Of a stretch of 64,000 nt of DNA, positions 11,801 through 23,800 are shown piece by piece. The stretch covers positions 1 to 64,000 of the forward strand of contig JAVTVY010020512.1 of NCBI GenBank assembly GCA_036873755.1, given 5' to 3'. Under the pieces are notes generated by a model. It made no database searches. It was not told where the DNA came from and saw nothing but the letters and a program-made list of their open reading frames with translations. The translations under genes were made by a program, and so were the position numbers. Each line of letters begins with the position of its first letter. Positions within the stretch are counted from its first letter, which is position 1. This DNA is from Hanleya hanleyi. Lineage: Eukaryota; Mollusca; Polyplacophora; Lepidopleurida; Hanleyidae.

Positions 11801-14800
11801 AATTACTTGACGTACCAGTATTTCATTGACTCATATCATAAATATGAAATTGAAATTTCAAAATGAAATTTTGGAATGGATTTGTGCACTTGCATGTGAA
11901 AGCAAAAAACTGTACCGTGTGCATCGTGCTTCCTGACATGCGAGTCTGTGATGAATTGTCTTCTCGGTGACTGGATCATTACAGCTTTTAATCATTAAAT
12001 TTACTGGAAGTAATCAGCATGATGATGTAGTAACTTCTGCTACCTAGATATTAGCCAGTATAGAAGACAGCCTTACCTGCCGGTTAAAACCCTGAGAGAA
12101 GTCGTGTCACGTCTGTTGCAGTCCAGGTCAAGTCGTTCTCTGCCTTCTTGACAAAGCCCGCGAGTTACTCTGATTGGCTAGAGGGCAATCAGCGCCCTCT
12201 ACCAACCAAGGGGAGAGAGAGGAGACAACTCTTGTGATAATAAAGCACTTGTCTCCCCTGCATTACTGACCTAATGTTCGTTAATAGTCTGATATTCTAT
12301 CACTGAAATGTGAGAAAACCTATTCTTACTACACTCTTCCCCCTTTTCTTTTTTGAGGAAGGGCGTACCAGCGACTGCAGTCTAAAACTCCAGCAAAGTA
12401 TTCGCAAGGATAAAAAACATACCATAAAAGTACAGAACTGTACCTAAAGCTTCCTCTACTTCGAACTGGGCTAAAAACCGGACATTACCTAATAACAAAC
12501 TACGTAATATTAGTCCGACAATAAAATACCCAACCCCAGATCACGGAAGCTGATCTCTAACCCCAACCCTCAGGTCGATTTTTCAACAGACCTCTAATTA
12601 CCCAAAGGAGCTGGAGCGAACTGGCCCACTTTAAGTACCAGTCCGACTCACTATGGAATCTACCTTTTCCCCCAACCTCCCCTTCCCCTCATAAATTAAG
12701 GGCTCACTCAATTTTATAATGTCAGCCCCTCTTAAACTGAGAGGCTGGCTACACTATACAGCCTGTCAAGAAACAGACTGAGTAAGGAAATACTTGCCAG
12801 ACTCTCCTAAATTGAGGGACTGACTATATCAGACAGTCCAAAAATATGTTTGACAAAATGCACCTGACATTTTATAATCTGTCAGCCCCTCTTAAACTGA
12901 GAGACTAGCTACACTATACAGCCTGTCAAGAAACAGACCGACTAATGAAATAATTGCCGGACTCTCCTACATTGAGGGACTGACTATATCAGACAGTCTA
13001 TCAAGTTTTGACTGACTATATCAGACAGTCTATCAAGTTTTGACTAACTGACTATATCAGACAGTCTATCAAGTTTTGACTAACGACAATAGCGACAGTA
13101 ACTTTTAGACTGTCAGCACTCGATGAGAGCTTGCTCAGTTTGAAAACCTATCAGTCCCTATTAAATTGAAAGACTGGCTACATGTATAATCAGGCTGATC
13201 AAGGAATAACTGCCAGACTCAAGTAACTAGAGGGACTGGCTATATAAGATATCCCATCAAGAGTAGACCGACTAAGGCAATAACTGCAAGACACTCAGTC
13301 TCTCAATAGTTGATTGACTGGCTAGCGAACATAGTCTGACTAAAACAGTAACTGCCTGTCAGTCCTCCATACATTGTGGGACTACTCATATAGCTAAAGG
13401 CTTCAGGAAACCAGTATCCTCTGTATGCATCAACAGAGACACACACATGAAGAATCAACGCATGTGAAACACCCGTGCACAAGGTGCCGCTAACACGTCA
13501 ACTCAACATGTGGATGAATCTGCAGGACCAGAAGGAATATCGGAATCCATTGAACAGAAGTGCACTGCGTTGCTGATGTTACCGCATTGCCAATGATCAA
13601 TTAGCCAGGGTCTGAATAAACATATCCAAAATGATCCCCGAATTTGATCAGACATAATGCTCCACAGTGAGCATTCAACCAAACAAGGTCAAGGCTTGTC
13701 CGATGTCTGACTTTTATTTCAGACCCTGATTCAATAAATTTAAACCGGGATGACAAACACCGGTGCATAACTCACTGGGGCTTCCATAGAGAAGACACAA
13801 GCAGAGTTGTGGCCACAAACTCCTTTGGCCCTGTGTCTCCAACATGGATTGCCCCGTCATTCTCTCCCCTTGTTAAATCATCCATCACAATTCGCACACA
13901 CCTCGGCAAAAACTCATTTAGCATCCAAGTAACTTCCATTTAACCAATGCCGAATGATGTGGCCAACCGTGAGGGTTGTTAACCCACAGATAAATTACCC
14001 AACCCGCCATTCCACAACCCCATCCACTACACTTTCACTCAAACCATTCTCCTAACCCCCTAAAAGTTGAACATATCTCCACTGCAACACACATTGCACA
14101 TTTTTCCAACACACATCACATGTTCTCCCAACACACCAACTGTTCTAAAATAGGTACACACACCACACTCTACTGAACACTCAATCTACCAAAAATGATC
14201 ATTCTAAAATATAGGTCCACACATCACAAAGCAACCAACACACCATTATCCAACACCCCACATCACTATTCAACATCCACACATATCACAGATTTCTTGT
14301 CAGACATTTTATCATTTTTTTTTATCTTTCCCCCAACAACCAAAAAACAACCTACACAACATCAAACCAAAATGCCACATCACCTATATCAAAATACAAA
14401 GACATCACCAACATCAAAATCAACTCAAAACAGTGTGCTAGATGGCGCCACATGCCATTGCCCACTGCCAATCTGCATTGCCCCCTAACATTACCAATGC
14501 TAAAAGAGAACTAAACTGAAGCATTGTCCAAACCGGTGATCATGCATCAACATTCTACTGCAGGAACCCCCATGTTCCCAATAACCAGGGCCTTCTTCCT
14601 AAAGTCAACGACACAGCCGTAGGCGGACAGAAAGTCCGAGCCCAGTAACAAATCCTGAACCACCGGGGCTACAACCATGTCTCCAAAACAGTTAAACCCT
14701 GCAATGGAAAGGGGAACCTGTCGAACCAACATTCCCATACTGGCCGTACCCTGAAATGCACCAGTTAGCTTAATGGGAGTGGATGACAGTCCCATAAGCC

Positions 14801-17800
14801 CTAACTTTCCAAATAATTCCGGACTCATCACTGTTACCTGAGAAGCAGTATCCACTTTCGCACTCACTGGAACGGACCCGACCCTGACCGGAACTACCAT
14901 TGCCCCCTTCCGAGCCCCAGACACGGTAACGCCTCGAACGGCAGCAGTCGACCCAGCACAATCTGACAAGGAAGGTCCTCCCGTGATAACCAACCCATCA
15001 AGATTAGTGCGAACGGGGCAACTTCGCCTTATGTGTCCTAATTGGTGACAAAGATGGCATTGTACTTGGGGACATCAGAAACTCTTATGCCCATTTTTCC
15101 CACACGAGTAACAGGTAACTCTGTTAATAGGGGCTTCACTGGCTACCGGTAGCTCGGGAGAATTAACAAGTCTCAATGGAGACTCACCCCGACCCTCCCG
15201 TAAAAAATCCCCTCCCACAGGCTCGAGTTCTGTGGAAACTAGACGGACCTCTGCTACATTCAAAGCTTGATGATTATACAGTGAGGCGTTGACACATGTC
15301 AACGCATCCTGAATAGTTCTGGGGTCTTTCTCCATGGCAAACAAAACTATAGCCTGTGGTTCATGACAACCTTTGAAAAATTGCTCCACAGCTATCGATT
15401 CGACTAACTCACGTGGAGCCCCCGGATACCCCTTCACAGCTAACTCAACACACCTATAAGCAAAATCAGCCAAAGTGTCATCGGCCCCCCGCTCCTCCAA
15501 CTGCAACCGATGTCGGATTGCTTGAGGAGGCTCGAGATCACCATACCGTTTGTCTAAGGCTTCAAGAAGCTCATCGAAAGAATTACAAACTGCTTTCGGT
15601 AAGAAAGAGTAATACTCGATGGCCTTGCCATGCATACACTCAGTCAACCGCTTTAGAGATTTGGCCTTGCTCCACTTCCGATCTTGAGCTTCTAATTCAA
15701 ATTTAATTTTAAACGGCGACCAACCTTTGGCATCGCCGGAAAAAACTAATGTTTTCGGAAGTGGACGGCTGCTACTACGTGTAAAAGGTGATGCTGAGGG
15801 GCTACGGCCACGTGATGTTAAAGGGCTACGGCTACGCCAGCGAACTGTTCGAGGACCACGGAGAAGTCGACGTGATCTCGAACTCGCTTTATGTTGCCGG
15901 ATAGGCTGCGAAACATTTGACCCTATTAAATTATCTCCCTTGTCCTCCTGACCATGAGCAATGTCAGAATGATCAATGGATGGAGAGGAATGGATACCTT
16001 TGTGCTCCTCCCCAACCTTACTATGTGAAGGGACGAAAGGGTCAGAGATGGGCACAGAAGGGTGCTCCACCCTCTGATGATGCCCTGACCCCTCACAAGC
16101 ATCCACCACTCCTGCATCCATATAATGTGCATGCTGGGTACCCTCACCAGAATTACATTCCCCACCCCCCAACCCCGGCATTTGCGCAACATTGACCACA
16201 GACAAATTTTCCTGCTCATCATTACCCATTGTCAGCCTAACCGCACTGCCATCAGTTTGCAATTACAACACATATAAGGGAAGTGGGAAGAGGTGCCGAC
16301 ATACTGACTGCGTCACATGACTTCACAGAATAGTCTTCTGGTTAACCTATTCTAAAGCACATACCAAGAATCTAACGATTCGTGATATGGGCACAGAAGG
16401 GTGCTCCACCCTCTGATGATGCCCTGACCCCTCACAAGCAATGAACTAGCATCAGCCCCCACCCCTCTAACCATTGGACTAGTCCCCTGGCCTTGCATCA
16501 TGGTCACCAGCATTCCAACCTGGTCCCCCATGTTGGTAAACCCTGCCCCTAATTGGGTCTCCATCCCCCTCAATTCCGTTCCCACCCAGCTCTCCAATTT
16601 ACGAACATTCTGAACACATTCTCTCACGCACTCAGAGATCCCCTCCTGGTTAGATACCAGCTGACCGATTTTGGTAACACATTCTTTCTGGTTAGTTGCC
16701 AGCTGATCGATTCTGTTAGCACATTCTCGCAAGCTCTGAGAGAGACTCTCAACAACAGATTCCCTTTCCCCCCTTAAATTTTGAATGTGATTTTCCATCT
16801 CAGTTCGCAATTCGCCTACATGTTTTTCAATTAAATCTGAAACATACTCAGGGCAAATGGAAACATCTACCCCACTAATAAGAGAATTCTCCATCAAAGG
16901 ATTCTTCTGGAATTGTTCAATATTATGTGCCATTGATACGTCTACTGGTACCAGTTCTGTCATGGTGTGAATTGTGGGACTCCACAAAAATGCAAATGAA
17001 AATATTCAATAAACTGCAATACTCACTGAAACAAATGAAAAAAATGAAGCACTTATGAGCTGAACGCACACACGTTACCGCAGTCAATGCACTCTAGTGT
17101 GCTTATTCAACTCAAACCCATCTGAAAAAATGAAAAAAAAAAAAACACAAAAAAAACAAGACCCTTCAAAACAAGTGCATCACGCGTTACCGCAGTCAAC
17201 GCGTTGTTGCAACTTCCCTGTTCAGTCCAAAACTAGATACAAACCAAGCCAAATAAGATACAAAATAATCGCAGGTGTTGATTATTGAACAATCATCAAA
17301 TGGTGCCAATCAATACCAAATGAGACGGAGTTATCAACAATCAAAGTATATTTCCCAAAATAAATAGGATCAAAACTCACAGAGTTGGCATTTTGCAATC
17401 GCCAACTAAATTATGGTTGCCTATTTAATAAATGTTCTTCAAATGTTCCCAAAATCAACTGGTGTTGCCCAACAATACCCGATTACACTCTAATCGGGTG
17501 CAATGTTGATGCTACACCAATTGTTTTTATTGTTTTTTTTTTCAACTAAATGTAAGAGTTTGTGTTTTAATAAACACCAATCACTCAACCAAAATCAGAT
17601 GGTGTCACTTGACACCACCAGACCACTATGTAATTGAGTGTAGCGCCGATATGTCAACACTCAAAAGAAAATTTTAATTTTTTATATTTTTTTTTTTCCA
17701 AAGTAAACTCAAGGATGTGTGTTTGAATAAACACTAAACCCTCAATCAAAATCAGATGGTGCCACTTAACACCACCAGACCATCAAAATCAGATGGTGCC

Positions 17801-20800
17801 ACTTAACACCACCAGACCACAATCAAATTGAGTGCAGTGTTGATATGTCAACACTCAAATTTCAAAATACCATCTGAGTTTGTGTTGTAATGAACACCAA
17901 ACAATCAACCACATTCACCAGATCAAAATCTGATTAAATATGGTACAAGTTTGTTAACACCCCATCACCAAAATATTGACTGTTTATTTAAACTCAAAAT
18001 TTATTATTCCCAAAATACTGAGTGTATTTCAGCAACACTGATCACTCACCCTCTTTACAGTGTAAGTCACCAATGAGTACACCATCAAGGTTTACAGTGT
18101 ATACTGACCACCACAGAATATGAGGTCAATTCAATTTCAATCAGAATGAACACCAGCAATTTATCTATTCACTATGTACACTCACAGGTAGCATTCAGCT
18201 ACAAGTAACACCTCACAAAAAGCCACAAAGTTAGTAGCCAAGCTATGAAGATAAATTTTGTCCAAAAATAAACTAGGTACCAATATATTAGCAAATCTAT
18301 TGAAACATTAATTTGAATGTTCTATGCCATGGCTAGCAAGAATTTCAATCAAACGAGAGAAAATCCCCCACATTCAATGTAAGCACCAGCTAATCCCTCG
18401 CGCAATAGCTACCAGGAAATAGCCAGGTGAACTTGACGACGAAATTGGGCGAATTCCAAAAATTACTAAATTGAACTCTAGCCTTTAGGCCATAGATTTT
18501 CAGCGAATGTCCCAATCAAATTCACAAAAACTGACCACCGGAAAAGTCAATGTAGTTTGACCGATAATACAAAGCCAAACTATTGCTATACATTGTAAGT
18601 CGACCACACCAGTGAAAAATGGTCAACAGAAATTGACAGTGCGATAGACTCCCACAAACAAGTCTCGATAAGACAACCGTGCAAAAATATACCAGTGGCA
18701 CAGCAAGAATAACCACAATTTGTCAACAGCACGACTGATGAATCCACGTACATCACAAGGTCATGCAGTACATGACCCTGTACCCCAAACTCAATCACCG
18801 AACCGAAAGGAAATGACTAATCTGACCGCGTTCAGTCACTAAAACTTCATCCCATGCTCCAAATCTTCTCCAAAAACCCCAACATTACCAACCAAACCAC
18901 CGAGCACATACAAAATATAATTATCATGGGACAGGACTATGAACAAAACACAAAAATACACATATGGACACACAAACAGTACCGGTACACATACAGGACA
19001 ACACAAACATTAACATATAAACCATTCAAATATTGCACCTGTCAAAACCTTTATCCCAACTTCTAATCCTAATTTTCCCTACCAAATATTATCTCAGAAA
19101 AAAGAAAAAAACATCAAAATTCACCAAATCACACAAAACTCTAGCTAAATCTAAGGTGCAATATTGGAGGCAACCAGCAGGCAAGTCTGCCCGCTACACT
19201 GGCCGTCTAACCAACCTAAACAATTACAATCCTATTCCTTTTTATTCCCGAATGTTACCCTTCAAGTTACTGTCGTTGTTGTTCCAAATAAAAATTTTCA
19301 AAAGGAACGCTTACTCAAACCAAATTGTAAACTGGGGTAGTTCAAAATAACCCCGCTTCACTCGCGATAAATTATACCCAGACAAATATGGCAAATCAAG
19401 TCGATCTGACGAAAGAGAAGACTATCAAGGGTCCAATTTTCGTCACAACACACAGACTGTTTTTGGCTAAATTCACGAAACAATCATTGTCAAACTACTC
19501 CATATATTGCACAGAGCTTCAGAACTATTGCTGTATAATCTTTAGTTCACAACCAATGAAAGCCAAATCAATTTGCAAAATACCCCATTGAACAGTGTTG
19601 TCGTAGTGTTGAACTCGCGAAAAAAAACGTGCCCATGCCGACGAGAAGAACAAAAAAAAAATATTCCAGAACTTCGCTGGAAGCTCAAATTTTCACAAAA
19701 CCCCTTTTATAAAGTAAAACACTTCCAGCTTATATCGACCCAATCGTAAATGAAAGCCAACAAGTTAGTCAGGACTCGGAAATGAAGATTTTCACACCCA
19801 AATTTTCAAAACCTCAAAATGGCCGCCCATCTGGACACTGCATTCAGACCGCCATCAAGACGTAAATTTGCCTAATAATAACCACAAATCTACGCTTAAT
19901 ACTTTAACTTCTGACACCAATTGTAGTAACTTCTGCTACCTAGATATTAGCCAGTATAGAAGACAGCCTTACCTGCCGGTCAAAACCCTGAGAGAAGTCG
20001 TGTCACGTCTGTTGCAGTCCAGGTCAAGTCGTTCTCTGCCTTCTTGACAAAGCCCGCGAGTTACTCTGATTGGCTAGAGGGCAATCAGCGCCCTCTACCA
20101 ACCAAGGGGAGAGAGAGGAGACAACTCTTGTGATAATAAAGCACTTGTCTCCCCTGCATTACTGATCTAATGTTCGTTAATAGTCTGATATTCTATCACT
20201 GAAATGTGAGAAAACCTATTCTTACTACAATGACATGAAGCGTCAATTCGGGATTTACAATTTCCATATAAACATTACTTTCATCAGTTCCATGCAGACC
20301 TTTTGCATAAATTTGATGGGGAAAATAGGTAGAACGCAGGAAATAAGCAATCTCTGATTGCTTAATTGTATGCCCCCCATTCCGCTTTAGACCGACACTG
20401 ACAAATTTCATACTTGTCCATACAATATTAACTGAGATCCAGCCCAGACAAGTCCCATTTCACAAAGATTTCAAGAACAAAGTGCCATAACTCTTAATAC
20501 GAAGCTGCGCATCTGAAAACCCCTCGGCTCTGGGCGCCAGCCATTCATAATGTATTCAATATGAACCAAGATTTCAGGAACACCAAGCAGTCAAGTGACA
20601 AATATACAGATTCTGAAAATTTTTGCAATTAGAAATGGCCTCTAAGGTTTCCGTCCAATCAGAGAAACTGGTATTCATTACGTAAGTCTCTTGATGCATC
20701 AATGACAGAGATAGAGATCATTAATGATTTTAGATAAATTAAAGATGGCCGCCCATTCTTCTCGCCACTCAGAGGAACTGATGTGGTTATATTCATTGCA

Positions 20801-23800
20801 AGTCTCTTGATACATCGATGCTGTATACCAAGTTTCATACAGAACACTGAAATGGTATCAAAGATATCCATCATTAAAGATTTTGCATAAATTAAAGATG
20901 GCCACCAAGATTTCCGCCCAATCAGAAAAAACAGAACTGTCATTTATCGTAAGTCTATTGATGCATCGATGATGTATACCAAATTTTACATCGAGAACTT
21001 TAACGGTATCAGAGATAGAGATCATTAATGATTTCACATAAATTAAAGATAGCCGCCCATCCTTTCCACCACTCAGGTTATGGTTGTGGTTATTCACTGC
21101 AAGTCTCGTGATACATCGATGCTGTATACCAAACTTCGTATAGAAAACTGAAATGGTATCAAAGATATGTACATCATTAAAGATTTTGCATAAATTAAAG
21201 ATGGCCACCAAGGTTTCTGCCCAATCAGAAACACCAGAACTGTCATTTATCGTAAGTCTATTGATGCATCGATGATGTATACCAAATTTTACATCGAGCA
21301 CTTGAACGGTAGCAGAGATAGAGATCATTAATGATTTCGCATAAATTAAAGATGGCCGCCCATCCTTCCCGCCACTCAGAGGAACTGATGTGGTTATACA
21401 TTGCAGGTCTCTTGATACACCGATGCTGTATACCAAGTTTCGTATAGAACACTTGAATGGTATCAGAGATATAATCATTAAAGATTTTGCATAAATTAAA
21501 GATGGCCACCAAGGTTTCCACCGAATCAGGGAAACTGATTTGATCATTCCTTTGAAGTTTCTTGATGCATCGATGATCTATACCAAGTTTCACACTGAAC
21601 AGTGAAATGGTACCTGAGATACACAAGATTAATGGTTTCGCATAAATTAAATATGGCCGCCAAAGTTTCCAACCAATCGGGTCCAGATTCAATAGGGTTC
21701 TGGGTCATGAGCATATGGATGTGCAGTGCAAGTTTGGTGTGCCTAGGGTAAGTCGTTCTAAAGATATCTTGGTAATGAGAAAGCTGTGATGGTTTCGCAT
21801 AAATTAAAGATGGCCACCAAAGTTTCCAACCAATCGGGTCCAGATTCAATAGGGTTCTGGGTCACGAGCATATGGATGTGCACTACAAGTTTGGTGTGCC
21901 TAGGGTAAGTCGTTCAAAAGATATCTTGGTAACGAGAAAGGTGTGACGGACAGACGGACAGACAGACAGACAGACAGATGGATGTACATGACGACGACAA
22001 TACCCTTCGGCCAAATTTTGGCCGAGGGGTAAAAATATACGTGAAATGCGGAGAAACTGCATGCCGCACAACTGGGCTGGTATATTTCATTATGCAAAGG
22101 TGAAATTCTTTAATTATAACCAGCCAGTGGGGCTGGTTAGCTAGTTTTAGAACTATATTCAACCAGACAAGTTCTAAATTCACCAGCCACTGGCTGCCGG
22201 GCTTGTGGCAATTTCGAGCCCTGCACATATCATACAAATTTCATAATTGTCCGTACAATATTAACCAGCCCGGAAAAGTCCCAATTCACAGAGATTTCAT
22301 AAACAAAGAACCATAACTCTTGAAAATATAAGCGAAACGAAGAGAAACTTTATGCTGCACAACTACAGGGCACTGACCACATATCATGCAAATTTTATAA
22401 TTGTTCATACAATATTAACCAAGATCCAGCCCGGACATGTCCCAATTCACAGAGATTTCAGGAACGAAGGGCCATAACTCTTGAAAATATAACCAAAATT
22501 TAGAAAAAACACTGGCATTGGCCACATTTCATGCAAGTTTCAATCCTGTCCATCAAATATTAACCGAGATATTGCGCTGACAGGAAATTCGGACAGACGG
22601 ATGGACAGACGAACAAAGCGATCGCTATATGCCCCCCTCTAGTGTCTATTGATCTGATTGGTCTTACTGTTTGGCCAATAATTATTTGTGCAGATGGAGA
22701 AAAAAGAATTTACACAAACTATATACGCCCCTGCCAATCTTTGCATTACATTCACAGTACCTAAAGTGTTTTGTGAACTCAGTGAGGTAGTGAAGAACCG
22801 CCCATGGTCAAAGCCATTTGCACAAATACAGGTAATACCCGAATCCTCGAAGAGGGTTTACCTGGACCTTTTTGGTGATTCGGATGAGTTCTCGCCTATT
22901 ACACAATCTTGTACATTTCATCCCCGGTGGTTGTTTTGAATTAGCATGTCGGTATCTGAAGCCTGCGGTTTTCGCTTTGACACCCGATGTCGATTTCAGC
23001 CCAACTTTTAAGGTAGTCTGGCCGGCAATGAACTTCAAACCAGTCAAAACTCAAACCTCGATGCGGATTGGCCTGGTGAGCTGCTTCTGCGCACTTACTG
23101 ATTGGTTCGGTTTAGTGAAAACCCCTCCAGCCATTTATATCCAGAACTGCTATCAGATACTAACCAAGACAGTATATCTATCGTAACCTATTGATTGATA
23201 CACTGGCTCGTGAGGATGGGTCCTATGGGGTTACCGGGTGTAGGAATGGATGGTTGCACAAAAATCAATCACATTATATGAGCTAATATATATTAACTGA
23301 ACTCTCACCTGAAGAGAATTATTATCCGTGTACACAAGACAGAATCTGTCCTTGACCTCAGAGTATGATGACCTTGAACTGCTGCACTGGGCATAAGAAT
23401 GACCGCATTCATGACGGTCATTTTCTTGGTGTTCTGTAGAAGCGGTTGTTTCGCCATTCGAGTGTTGATCTGCATGAACAACCTCGAACTGTTCCCTTGT
23501 CACAACATTCTGATCTGTGCAATCAGCAGGATCCACACTTGATGTCGAGGCTTCCAATATTATCTCGCTTTTCACATCAATATTATTTGAGTTTTGCCGA
23601 GAAAGACTTGAAATCATGTTTTCCTTTTGTTCTGCACCTGAGCTCTGCTTCTGGCCATCAGCTGCATCTGAATTGGCCTGAACAAGATCAGCTTGGTACA
23701 GAAACTGAAATGTAACAAGTGATATAATGTAATGTTGTATACATGTATATGTATATCAGTTCTGGGGACATCCATCCGTCACAACAGCAACCACAAAAAG

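Larger units (their letters stand above)
12026..20229 (-). mobile_element. Non-autonomous LTR retrotransposon with Gag-protease and no pol
   Basis: Complete 8,204-bp element read on the minus strand: 308-bp LTRs at both ends with perfect TGTAGTAA/TTACTACA tips, 4-bp ATGA duplication, tRNA-Leu-type primer site, two gag-type frames, an aspartic protease and a polypurine tract. The LTRs differ at only two positions that I can see (near 12,086/19,982 and 12,269/20,165), so insertion is recent. No reverse transcriptase, RNase H or integrase frame exists: 14.5-12.35 kb holds only diverged tandem repeats. By structure and Gag/protease type it is Ty3/gypsy-related and depends on another element's pol. 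It lies in the largest GTF3C2 intron, same orientation as the gene. Confidence 0.92.

Noticed and set aside
14195..14488. 97-codon plus-strand frame in the LTR element
   Set aside because: A/C-rich low-complexity leader sequence on the strand opposite to the element's genes.
21883..22097. Minus-strand frames rich in VCLSVCLSVCPS
   Set aside because: Translation of the GACAGACAGACA tract in the family A element.
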